NCBI GenBank assembly: GCA_963715025.1 | Contig: CAVQQQ010000009.1 | Span: 1,054,001-1,118,000, forward strand | DNA from: DASSJT01 sp963715025 | GTDB lineage: Bacteria; Actinomycetota; Actinomycetes; Actinomycetales; Dermatophilaceae | Length of the DNA stretch: 64,000 bases | Reading direction: 5' to 3' | Shown: positions 39,501 to 46,654 of the stretch, piece by piece | Layout: each line of letters opens with the position of its first letter | How positions within the stretch are numbered: the stretch's first letter is position 1 | The notes under the pieces: model-generated | What the model was told of the DNA's origin: nothing | Databases searched by the model: none | The model's input: only the letters and a program-made list of their open reading frames with translations | Program-made: the position numbers and the translations under genes

Positions 39501-40514
39501 GGCCCGGACGCCTCGGGAAGTCCCCACACGACGCCGATCGCCCCGGCGCACGCGGTGACCGTCTCGCCGGCGGAACAGCTCGGCGGCGCACACACCGGCA
39601 CGTCGGCGACGTACACGGAGCACGTGACCAACCTCGGGTACCAGCCGGACGGCTACGCCTTGTCGACCACTGGCTCGTGGACGGCGACGACCTATGACGC
39701 GAGCTGCACCACCCCGATGACGAGCACTCCGACGGTGGCTGCGGGCGCGTCGGTCGACGTCTGCGTGAAGGTCGCCGTGCCCAGCGTTGACGACGGGACT
39801 CGGAGCAGCACAGTCCTCACCGCGACCTCGTCGGCCGACGCCGGCGTCCACGACAGCGCCACGCTCACGACCATTGCTGTCGCGGTCGACACCCTGGTCG
39901 TTGACGGCGACGGCAACGCGCCGAACGTTCAGTCGTACTACACGGACGCACTGACGGCGAACGGCACGGCATTCGCCACGTGGGACCTCGCCACAGACCC
40001 GGCCGTGCCCGAGTCCTACCTGAAGGCCTTCAAGACGGTCGTGTGGTTCACCGGCAATGCCTATCCCGGGCCGATCACCCCGTATGAGTCCGAGCTGAAA
40101 GCCTTCCTCGACGGAGGCGGACGCCTGCTGATGTCCGGTCAGGACATCCTCGACCAGGCGGCCGGGACGACGGCCTTCGTGCACAACTACCTGCACATCA
40201 ACTGGAACGGCACCGAGGTCCAGAACGACAAGGCGACCAACGCGGTCCACGGTGTAGCCGGGAACCCGGTCAGCGACGGCATCGGCAGCGTGCCCATCGA
40301 CCACAGCGTCCTGAGCGCGGCCTTCGAGGACCAGATCACCCCGATCGCCCCGGCCACGGCCGCCTTCACCGACGACAGCACGGCGCCTGACGCGCTGTCG
40401 GTCGACACCGGCACCTACAAGGTCGTCTTCCTGGCCTTCCCGTTCGAGGCGTACGGGAGCGCGGCCGACAAGGCAGACCTGATGCACCGGGTGCAGACCT
40501 ACTTCGGCCCCTAG
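36588..40514 (+). CDS. large secreted BNR/Asp-box repeat protein with CARDB/DUF11-like and C-terminal ThuA-like domains
   Basis: A 1308-aa exported protein. GTG 36588 with GGAGG upstream gives a clean signal peptide (MSLTKLLAAAATVAATALAPVALAPAHA). Residues about 100-860 form VPS10/sialidase-type propellers with many Asp-box turns: YRSADGGVTWTHV, YESTNGGTSWTLL, YRSTDGGQTWASA, FRTTDDGAHWADV, YRSTDGGATWRNL, FKTTDGGQHWTDI. Next come a DUF11-like domain (VSKKDSGIPVGPGSTVHYTVTVKNVGNAAATGVTIKD) and a second immunoglobulin-like domain. The last 200 residues (VVDGDGNAPNVQSYYTDAL...FLDGGGRLLMSGQDILDQ...) resemble the glutamine-amidotransferase-like tail of secreted peptidases. No catalytic triad is recognisable; polymer binding, xyloglucanase-like or adhesive roles are possible. 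Confidence 0.75.
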   Translation: MRPAMSLTKLLAAAATVAATALAPVALAPAHALANDDTPVLLTPKGERETGADEQNFDKLRDAYYWSRLLAGDEQLTLTQAATLRDQASKQSRTLAKATTGGAARGGTWANVGNDPTVQVGRTTNTFQAVTGRIGALAVHSDGSIVLGAAQGGVWTYDQATKVWTSRTNDTDTQSVGALAIAPSDENVVYMGSGEGALSGDSYYGDGVYRSADGGVTWTHVSGTQFTGQATSAIVVDPANPDHLWIATLRGRGGARRTTHPADAEFGIYESTNGGTSWTLLKGTADEIHGATDLIADPQNPQVLWASFWGDGIYRSTDGGQTWASALGDLPPGNYTEGGTRFALGISHPSGAANATVYAGFDYFDLSDNYHPASVFRTTDDGAHWADVRGSSTGSNSVVNYCGTQCFYDNVVKPDPNDPNTIYALGSYGYNNSPQSGGVYRSTDGGATWRNLGYDMHPDFHAIAFEPDNTSHVVVGNDGGVWQSFNKGGRLGDPRPALSATDWENLNGDVNPTNGSLSHSTHLVIGQFTSVATVPQVPGQYWGGTQDNGTQRKSLFNNRWFDQSSGDGGQVIVDQTTLNQASPSNAAYVYGTYFGISPYRFDPSEVGTFFGNEAIDTGINTRDRAEFYIPWVQNRGNVDQMFLGTYRLYRTDTARAASSADVVWNPISDDLTSGCTGSAPNGARGCFISAIGVADGGDGVYTASDDGRIYVSPDAATSDSPIWTRVGTDVLPNRPATQIAVDRSNWRVAYISYAGFGAATPGNTGHLFKTTDGGQHWTDISGGLPDIPMNSVVLDPSNDNALYVGTDVGAFVTVNGGTTWKQLGTGSPKVAIWQLDYDSSHAMLAAGTHGRGVYALNTGVNSPALIVSKKDSGIPVGPGSTVHYTVTVKNVGNAAATGVTIKDPLPAYTSFVSADSGGTFSAGGGGKVQWSGLTVPAGGSIDVHFDAMISPSLPGTVQSIVDDGLLVKSLEGPDASGSPHTTPIAPAHAVTVSPAEQLGGAHTGTSATYTEHVTNLGYQPDGYALSTTGSWTATTYDASCTTPMTSTPTVAAGASVDVCVKVAVPSVDDGTRSSTVLTATSSADAGVHDSATLTTIAVAVDTLVVDGDGNAPNVQSYYTDALTANGTAFATWDLATDPAVPESYLKAFKTVVWFTGNAYPGPITPYESELKAFLDGGGRLLMSGQDILDQAAGTTAFVHNYLHINWNGTEVQNDKATNAVHGVAGNPVSDGIGSVPIDHSVLSAAFEDQITPIAPATAAFTDDSTAPDALSVDTGTYKVVFLAFPFEAYGSAADKADLMHRVQTYFGP

Positions 40515-40588
40515 GTTCCGGCTCGACGGGTAGCGACTCGGGTTGGTGTCGGCAACCAGAACCGGCTCGACCGTGGCGGGCGGGCACG

Positions 40589-40616
40589 GCTGGCGCCAGG
40601 CGATCCTGGCGCCAGC
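40589..40616. terminator. bidirectional hairpin between convergent genes
   Basis: GCTGGCGCCAGG (40589-40600), loop CGAT, CCTGGCGCCAGC (40605-40616): a perfect 12-bp stem that ends one base before the stop codon of the minus-strand chitinase gene and 75 bases behind the BNR gene. Confidence 0.75.
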
Positions 40617-41567
40617 TCAGCCGGCGCGCAGGACCCGACGCGCGACCGCGTAGTAGCGGTCGCGGTCGGTCTTGCCGTTCAGGCCGCCATTGATCCGCCG
40701 TGTGATCCGGTCGAAGTCGCGCTTGTCGGCCAGGGCGTTCAGGCCCCGGGTCGTCCAGAACCACCCCGCCACCCGGAAGCCCACGTCCGGGTCGGCGGCG
40801 CGCTTGGGGTTGGCGAGCAGGTCGATACCGAGGGCGTGCCCGGCGTCGCGGTAGTTGTTGCGCCCGGTGAGCTGGATCGGCCCACGTCCCTTGAACCGCC
40901 TGCCGTCGCCAGGGTGCGTGTTGCCGAGGTCGATGCGCCCCTCGTACGCAGCGCCCGAAGCGATTTCCTCCATGAACTTCAGCTGCAGGCTCTCGTGGGC
41001 CAGCTGGGCGAGGAACGCCGCCCGCCGCAGCGGGGTGGTGATCGCCGCCTCGCGCATGGCGAAGTTCAGGTGCGGCAGGTACGCAGCGGCCACTCGCTTG
41101 GCCAGCGGCATGATTGCCAGCAGCTGAGCCTTGCTCAGGTCCCCGGCCTTGCCGGGCGGCACCGGGGACGGGTGCGGCGCGGGGTGCGGCTTGACCGGCG
41201 CGGGGACGGACACAAGGGCCGGCGGCTTCACGGCGCTGCCGACGATCTGGAGCACTTGCCCGACCCGGATCAGGTTGGGGTTGGTGATGTGGTTGGCCCG
41301 CGCGATCGCCCTGATCGTGGTGCCGAACCGCGCGGCGATGGCGCCCAGCGTGTCGCCCGCCCGCACGACGTAGCGCAATGGCGTCGGTCCGGGCAGCACG
41401 GCGCCCGGACGGGGGATGACCAGTACCTGCCCGATGCGAATGAGGTTCGCGTTGAGGATGTGGTTGGCCCGCGCGATCGCCTTGACCGTCGTGCCGAACT
41501 TCTCCGCGATCTCGCTCAGCGTGTCCCCGGCACGAACCCGATACCTCGTCGCCACTGAAGTCGCCAC
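40617..41567 (-). CDS. LysM-LysM-GH19 chitinase/endolysin-like protein
   Basis: A 316-aa protein. Two LysM modules (about residues 8-52, YRVRAGDTLSEIAEKFGTTVKAIARANHI, and 66-110, YVVRAGDTLGAIAARFGTTIRAIARANHI) are joined by a Pro-rich linker to a GH19 domain with AFLAQLAHES (catalytic Glu candidate), GDGRRFKGRGPIQLTGRNNY and RVAGWFWTTRGLNALAD. The family cleaves chitin or peptidoglycan glycan strands. GTG 41567 is chosen because GGAGG lies 8 bases before it; the frame also opens three codons earlier. No signal peptide is visible, so export would be leaderless or via another route, a feature shared with phage-type endolysins. It is monocistronic. Confidence 0.85.
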   Translation of the reverse strand: MATSVATRYRVRAGDTLSEIAEKFGTTVKAIARANHILNANLIRIGQVLVIPRPGAVLPGPTPLRYVVRAGDTLGAIAARFGTTIRAIARANHITNPNLIRVGQVLQIVGSAVKPPALVSVPAPVKPHPAPHPSPVPPGKAGDLSKAQLLAIMPLAKRVAAAYLPHLNFAMREAAITTPLRRAAFLAQLAHESLQLKFMEEIASGAAYEGRIDLGNTHPGDGRRFKGRGPIQLTGRNNYRDAGHALGIDLLANPKRAADPDVGFRVAGWFWTTRGLNALADKRDFDRITRRINGGLNGKTDRDRYYAVARRVLRAG

Positions 41568-41726
41568 GCAGCTCACCTCCCACGGCTTCGGTCACCCGAA
41601 TCCAGGCGGCCTACGTGTCAAGAGTCGGGGCGGACCCGTCCTGATACCTCCGCCAAAAGGCGTGGTCGCGCCTCACCCCAGCCACGGGGAGCGGACGAGT
41701 CGCGCCCGAAAGCGATCAGCGAGCGC

Positions 41727-41753
41727 CCGGCATACGGCCAAGGGGTATGTCGG
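41727..41753. terminator. GGCATAC-type hairpin behind the ACAD gene
   Basis: CCGGCATAC and GTATGTCGG (one mismatch) with an AGGCCAAGG-like loop, shortly downstream of the minus-strand ACAD stop at 41763. It is a member of the recurring GGCATAC/GTATGCC hairpin group in this window. The remaining interval to 41567 shows no gene. Confidence 0.45.
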
Positions 41754-41762
41754 CCGGTGGCC

Positions 41763-42977
41763 TCACCGGAACGCGGACTCCCCGGTGAGCGCCTGTCCGA
41801 TGACCAGCTGGTGCACCTCGGAGGTGCCCTCGTAGGTGAGCACCGACTCCAGGTTGTTGGCGTGCCGCATGACCGGGAACTCGAGCGTGATGCCCGCGGC
41901 GCCGAGGAGCGTTCGGCACTCGCGCGCGATGCCGATCGCCTCGCGCACGCTGTTGAGCTTGCCGAGGCTGACCTGCTCGGGCCGCAGCGTGCCCTCGTCC
42001 TTGAGCCGCCCGAGGTGGAGGGCCAGCAGCGTCCCCTTGCCCAGCTCGAGGGCCATGTCGGCGAGCTTGGTCTGTGAGATCTGGAACGCAGCAAGCGGCC
42101 GATCGAAGATCTCGCGCTGGCGCGTGTAGGCGATCGTCGTCTCGAGGCAGTCGCGCGCAGCGCCGAGGGCCCCGAAGACGATGCCGAAGCGCGCCTCGTT
42201 CAGACACGAGAGCGGCGCCGAAAGGCCCTGAGCGCGAGGCAGCAGGGCCGATGCCGGAAGCCGCACGCCGTCGAGCACCAGCTCGCTGGTCACCGACGCC
42301 CGCAGCGACAATTTGTGGGCGAGCTCGGGAGCCGTGAACCCCGGTGTGTCGGTCGGCACGACGAACCCACGGATGCCCTCGTCGGTCTGGGCCCAGACGA
42401 CCGCCACATCGGCTACCGACCCGTTGGTGATCCACATCTTGTTCCCGGTGAGCACCCAGTCGTCGCCGTCGCGCCGAGCCCGGGTGCGCATGCCGGCCGG
42501 GTTGGAGCCGAAGTCCGGCTCGGTCAGCCCGAAGCAGCCGATCGCCTCCCCGGCCGCCATCCGGGGGAGCCACTCCTGCTTCTGCTCCTCGGATCCGTAC
42601 CTCCAGATCGCGAACATCGCCAGCGACCCCTGCACAGACACCAGCGAGCGGAGGCCGGAGTCACCGGCCTCCAGTTCCATACAGGCCAGTCCGTATGCCG
42701 TGGCGCTGGTCCCAGCGCAGCCGTAGCCCTCGAGGTGCATGCCGAGCACGCCCAGGCTGCCGAGCTCCTTGGCCAGGTCGCGGGCAGGGATGCGGCCGGT
42801 CTCGTACCAGTCTGCGACGCGCGGCCGAATCCGGTCGTCGACGAACCGGCGGACGGTGTCGCGCATCGCGCGCTCCTCCTCGCCAATGAGGGCCTCGATC
42901 GCGAACAGGCCTAGCGGCGAGGGCGGCGTCCGAGAACCCTGGGCTGGCGTCGAGGGCTGGTCCGTAGAACGGGTCAT
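41763..42977 (-). CDS. acyl-CoA dehydrogenase, glutaryl-CoA dehydrogenase-like
   Basis: A 404-aa ACAD with the blocks of the GCDH branch: IEALIGEEERAMRDTVRRFVDDRIRPRVADWYE, YGLACMELEAGDSGLRSLVSVQGSL, GCFGLTEPDFGSNPAGM, WVLTGNKMWITNGSVADVAVVWAQ, and the C-terminal LTYEGTSEVHQLVIG with Glu as catalytic base. GCDH oxidises and decarboxylates glutaryl-CoA to crotonyl-CoA in lysine/tryptophan degradation and passes electrons to ETF. Related branches act on other short acyl-CoAs, so the substrate is probable, not proven. The frame is open to 43514; ATG 42977 (MTRSTDQ) fits the family length. NadE lies upstream on the same strand after about 75 bases. Confidence 0.85.
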   Translation of the reverse strand: MTRSTDQPSTPAQGSRTPPSPLGLFAIEALIGEEERAMRDTVRRFVDDRIRPRVADWYETGRIPARDLAKELGSLGVLGMHLEGYGCAGTSATAYGLACMELEAGDSGLRSLVSVQGSLAMFAIWRYGSEEQKQEWLPRMAAGEAIGCFGLTEPDFGSNPAGMRTRARRDGDDWVLTGNKMWITNGSVADVAVVWAQTDEGIRGFVVPTDTPGFTAPELAHKLSLRASVTSELVLDGVRLPASALLPRAQGLSAPLSCLNEARFGIVFGALGAARDCLETTIAYTRQREIFDRPLAAFQISQTKLADMALELGKGTLLALHLGRLKDEGTLRPEQVSLGKLNSVREAIGIARECRTLLGAAGITLEFPVMRHANNLESVLTYEGTSEVHQLVIGQALTGESAFR

Positions 42978-43053
42978 GACGCGAGCATCCCGCATGGACT
43001 TCTGGACTGGGTAGTCATCGATGTAGCCGTGACGCCGTGGCTTGGCCGCCAGC

Positions 43054-45105
43054 TCAGTACTCCGGCACGTTCGCGTGCAGTTCCTCGAGCCACGCGCGTG
43101 AGGTGACATCGGACGGCATACGCCAGTCACCGCGGGGCGACAGCGAGCCTCCGGGCACCACCTTGGGCCCGTTGGGTAGCGCTGACCGCTTGAACTGGTT
43201 GGCGAAGAAGCGCTTGACGAACACTTCCAGCCACCTCCGGATCGTCGCCAGGTCGTATGCCGTCCGGCTGGCTTCCGGATAGCCGGGCGGCCAGTCACCA
43301 GCGTCCTTGTCGGCCCAGGCGTGCACGGCGAGGAACGCGATCTTGCTGGGGCGATAGCCCCGGCGGAGCACGTGGAACAGGGTGAAGTCCTGCAGCGAGT
43401 AGGGCCCGATCGACGCCTCGGTCGACTGGGGAGTCTGGCCCGTTCTGGTGGGCACGAGCTCGGGAGTGATCTCCGTGCCGAGGATCGAGGTGAGCGTCTC
43501 GCCGACGTGGTCATCGAACTGCCTGGACGACACCACCCAGCGGATCAGGTGCTGCATCAGGGTCTTCGGCACGCCCGTGTTGACGCCGTAGTGGGACATC
43601 TGGTCGCCAACGCCGTAGGTGCACCACCCAAGCGCCAGCTCAGAAAGGTCGCCGGTGCCGAGGACGATGCCGCCACGCTGGTTGGCAATGCGGAACAAGT
43701 AGTCGGTGCGCAGGCCAGCCTGGACGTTCTCGAAGGTGACGTCGTAGACCTCTTCGCCGCGGCCGAACGGGTGTCCCAGGTCCTTCAGCATCTGGGTCGC
43801 CGCCGGGCGGATGTCGAGCTCCGCCCAGGTGACGCCGAGCGCGTTCATCAGGGCGATCGCGTTGCCCTTGGTGTGCTCACTGGTCGCGAAGCCCGGCATC
43901 GTGAATGCGAGGATGTCGGCACGTGGGCGCTCGAGGCGGTCCATGGCCTTGGCGGCGACGATGAGCGCGTGGGTGGAGTCGAGGCCGCCGCTGACGCCGA
44001 TGACGACCTTCGGCTGGCCGATGGCGCGCAGGCGCTGCTCGAGGCCGGAGACCTGGATGTTGTAGGCCTCGTAGCAGTCCAGGGCGAGCCGGTCCGGGTC
44101 GTCGGGGACGAAGGGGAAGCGGTCGACCTTGCGCCGCAGGCCGATGTCACCCTCGGGCGGGTTGACGGTCAGCTCGATGGTCCGGAAGTCATCGGTGCGG
44201 GCAGCCAGGGTGCGCCGGTTGTCGTCGAAGGTGCCCATCCGCTGCCGCTCCTGCCGAAGCAGGTCGAGGTCGATGTCGGCGACGCTTCGGCGCGGGCCGT
44301 CGGGGAAGCGCTCGGTCTCGGTGAGTAGCCCACCCGCCTCGTAGATCATGGTCTGTCCGTCCCACGACAGGTCGGTCGACGACTCGCCCTCGCCGGCAGC
44401 CGAGTAGAGGTAGGCGGCCATGCACCGCGCCGATGCGCTCCGGCAGAACAGGTGTCGGTCCTCGGACTTGGCCACCGTGATGGGAGATCCGGAGATGTTG
44501 ACCAGCACAGTCGCACCGGCGAGGGCGGCCTCGGCGCTCGGCGGAACGGGTACCCAGAAGTCCTCGCAGACCTCGACGTGCAGCACGAAGCCGGGCAGGT
44601 CAACGGCACGGAACAGCAGGTCGGGGCCGAACGGCACGGTCGCGCCTGCCACCTCGATCGACGCGCCACGCTGGTCGTCGCCGGGGGCGAAGTGGCGGCG
44701 TTCGTAGAACTCCCGGTAAGTAGGCAGGTACGACTTCGGCGCAGCGCCGATGACCGCCCCGCGGTGGATCACCACCGCACAGTTGAAGACCCGGCTCCCA
44801 TGCGCCAAGGGCGCCCCGACCACGAGCATCGGGAGCAGGTCGCGGCTCGCCTCGGCAATGGTCGCGATCGCTTCGTGGCAGGCCTCAAGCAGCGGATCCT
44901 GGAGCAGCAGGTCGTCGATGGCGTACCCCGACAGCCCCAGCTCGGGGAACACCGCCAGCGCGACTCCTTCGTCATGGCACTCCCGAGCGATGGCCAGCAC
45001 CCGCTGGGCGTTGGTCTTGGGATCGGCCGCCGCAGCGTGCATCGTGCACGACGCCACGCGAGCGAACCCATGCCGGTACGCCGAGGCGAAGTCCATATCG
45101 GGCAT
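43054..45105 (-). CDS. nadE: glutamine-dependent NAD+ synthetase
   Basis: A 683-aa enzyme that closely follows mycobacterial NadE (about 680 aa). The N-terminal nitrilase-fold glutaminase has the Glu-Lys-Cys triad in AVFPELGLSGYAIDD, GAAPKSYLPTYREFYERR and LHVEVCEDFWVPVPPSAEAAL. The C-terminal synthetase has the ATP P-loop KVVIGVSGGLDSTHALIVAAKAM and the GDLSELALGWCTYGVGDQMSHY block. It amidates deamido-NAD to NAD with ammonia channelled from glutamine, a last step of NAD synthesis. ATG 45105 has GGAAGA upstream; ATG 45096 (MDFASAYRHGF) is the alternative and matches homologues. It appears to be transcribed alone. Confidence 0.95.
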   Translation of the reverse strand: MPDMDFASAYRHGFARVASCTMHAAAADPKTNAQRVLAIARECHDEGVALAVFPELGLSGYAIDDLLLQDPLLEACHEAIATIAEASRDLLPMLVVGAPLAHGSRVFNCAVVIHRGAVIGAAPKSYLPTYREFYERRHFAPGDDQRGASIEVAGATVPFGPDLLFRAVDLPGFVLHVEVCEDFWVPVPPSAEAALAGATVLVNISGSPITVAKSEDRHLFCRSASARCMAAYLYSAAGEGESSTDLSWDGQTMIYEAGGLLTETERFPDGPRRSVADIDLDLLRQERQRMGTFDDNRRTLAARTDDFRTIELTVNPPEGDIGLRRKVDRFPFVPDDPDRLALDCYEAYNIQVSGLEQRLRAIGQPKVVIGVSGGLDSTHALIVAAKAMDRLERPRADILAFTMPGFATSEHTKGNAIALMNALGVTWAELDIRPAATQMLKDLGHPFGRGEEVYDVTFENVQAGLRTDYLFRIANQRGGIVLGTGDLSELALGWCTYGVGDQMSHYGVNTGVPKTLMQHLIRWVVSSRQFDDHVGETLTSILGTEITPELVPTRTGQTPQSTEASIGPYSLQDFTLFHVLRRGYRPSKIAFLAVHAWADKDAGDWPPGYPEASRTAYDLATIRRWLEVFVKRFFANQFKRSALPNGPKVVPGGSLSPRGDWRMPSDVTSRAWLEELHANVPEY

Positions 45106-45255
45106 GCCGCGAGTCTTCCACCACACGTGGACAAAGCCGCTCAGGACGCGTGCTGCGGAGCGGCAGACGCGGGGCCGGTGCACGGGAGCGGAGACGGGCC
45201 CCGCCCTGGAAGGGGGCCACGCCCCCGAGGGCAGAGCAGGCCTTCGCCCGTGGCC

Positions 45256-46641
45256 TCAGCCGTTGGCCAGCGACTTGAGCACGTACGCCTCGACAGGCTC
45301 GCCCTTGCCCTTGAGCTCGAGCGTCCCGAGCGCCTCGGTGCGTGCACCCGGAAGCAGTGCAAGGGTGTCTGCGCTCACGGCGACTTCGCCCACCGGCGCC
45401 TGGCCTTCCAAGCGCGAGGCCACGTTGACGGCATCCCCGATCACGGTGTGCGTGCGCCCGCCTTCGCCCCCGAGCAGGCTCAAGACGACCGCGCCGGTGT
45501 TGATGCCCACGCGGAACCGTGGCCACCCTTCGTGTTCTGCGGCGATGCGGGCCGTCTCCTCCTGGATGGCCAGACCGGCGCGAGCCGCGCGCTGGGCGTG
45601 GTCGGGCTGGTCGCCGCGCTTGTTGAACGTGACCATCAGCGCGTCGCCGATGATCCGGTCGACGTCGCCGCCGTGCCTCTGGACCACCGCGGGGATCGCG
45701 ACGTTGAAGTACTCGTTGAGCATCGCCGCCACCTCCGCGGGGTCGTGCCCCTCCGAGAACGTGGTGAAGCCCTTGAGGTCGGCGAAGAGAATGCTCAGCT
45801 CGCGATGGCCTGCGACGGTCTCGTCGAGGTAGAGGTCGGAGAAGCGCTCCTCGTGCCAGGACTGCTGGGCGCCCCAGGCCACGAGAACGAAGGCGGACAG
45901 CATCAGCAGGTGCCACTCCCACCAGCTGAAATGCCAGTTGGGCGCGATCGTGATCGCGACCATCGCCTCCGCAAGCAGCACGAAGGCCGCTGCCATCGCG
46001 GCCGGCAGCAGTCCGCCGCGGCGCCGCCAGAGGCGCACGTAGGCCACCGCCGCGGCGAGATAGAGCACCGTCGAGATGACGGACACGATCAGCATGGGCC
46101 CAGAAGTGCGTTCCGGCCCCATGCCACTCTGGAAGGGCGGCAGACGTGAGAGGGACAGCACGGCCCAGAGGGCCATGACGACGACGAGCACCACGCGCAG
46201 GCGGCGGGCGAGTCGCATGGCACCGACGGCATGTTCGCCGTCGATGTCGCCGGTGGACGCGGCCGCGAAGAGCGAGCCCAGGGCGATCCCGACAGGGGTC
46301 GACACGTTGAAGCCGACGCCGGGTGAGGAGAGGAGGACGTGCGGCGTCGCGAGGGCATGCAGCGCGAGGAAGCCGGCAGCTGACAAGAACGCGAGCGATA
46401 CGAACATCACCCGAGCGTCACCGCGTTGCGAGGCGGCGCTGCCGGTGCCGTAGGCCGTGATCGCGCTCAGCAGGGCAGCTCCGAAAACGATCCAGAAGTG
46501 GGAGGGGTCGTGCTGCCACATCCCGTCGAGCGGTGGGCGGGCCCGCAGCAGGGCGAGACCGGCCAGGGGCAGCACGAGGACCACACCCCACGCCCACACC
46601 GGGGTGCGGCCGCGTGATCGAGCCGACGCCACCGCGGTCAC
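45256..46641 (-). CDS. membrane class III adenylate/guanylate cyclase
   Basis: About 460 aa. The first 270 residues hold six or seven transmembrane helices (for example WAWGVVLVLPLAGLALL, MFVSLAFLSAAGFLALHAL, LLPAAMAAAFVLLAEAMVAI), an integral sensor of unknown ligand. The catalytic domain has the metal site in LSILFADLKGFTTFSE and VDRIIGDALMVTFN, and the transition-state segment GEGGRTHTVIGDAVNVASRLEGQ. The conserved features suggest an active nucleotide cyclase making cAMP. GTG 46641 is chosen because GAGGA is well spaced before it; GTG 46650 is too close. It follows the REC-reductase gene after 13 bases, so they are probably co-transcribed. Confidence 0.85.
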   Translation of the reverse strand: MTAVASARSRGRTPVWAWGVVLVLPLAGLALLRARPPLDGMWQHDPSHFWIVFGAALLSAITAYGTGSAASQRGDARVMFVSLAFLSAAGFLALHALATPHVLLSSPGVGFNVSTPVGIALGSLFAAASTGDIDGEHAVGAMRLARRLRVVLVVVMALWAVLSLSRLPPFQSGMGPERTSGPMLIVSVISTVLYLAAAVAYVRLWRRRGGLLPAAMAAAFVLLAEAMVAITIAPNWHFSWWEWHLLMLSAFVLVAWGAQQSWHEERFSDLYLDETVAGHRELSILFADLKGFTTFSEGHDPAEVAAMLNEYFNVAIPAVVQRHGGDVDRIIGDALMVTFNKRGDQPDHAQRAARAGLAIQEETARIAAEHEGWPRFRVGINTGAVVLSLLGGEGGRTHTVIGDAVNVASRLEGQAPVGEVAVSADTLALLPGARTEALGTLELKGKGEPVEAYVLKSLANG

Positions 46642-46654
46642 GTTCCCCACTTCC

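Noticed and set aside
37635..40487. Open frame of 950 codons on the minus strand, opposite the BNR-repeat gene
   Set aside because: It is the antisense of a gene with strong third-position GC bias; its translation is Arg/Val/Asp-rich, with no domain or ribosome-binding site.
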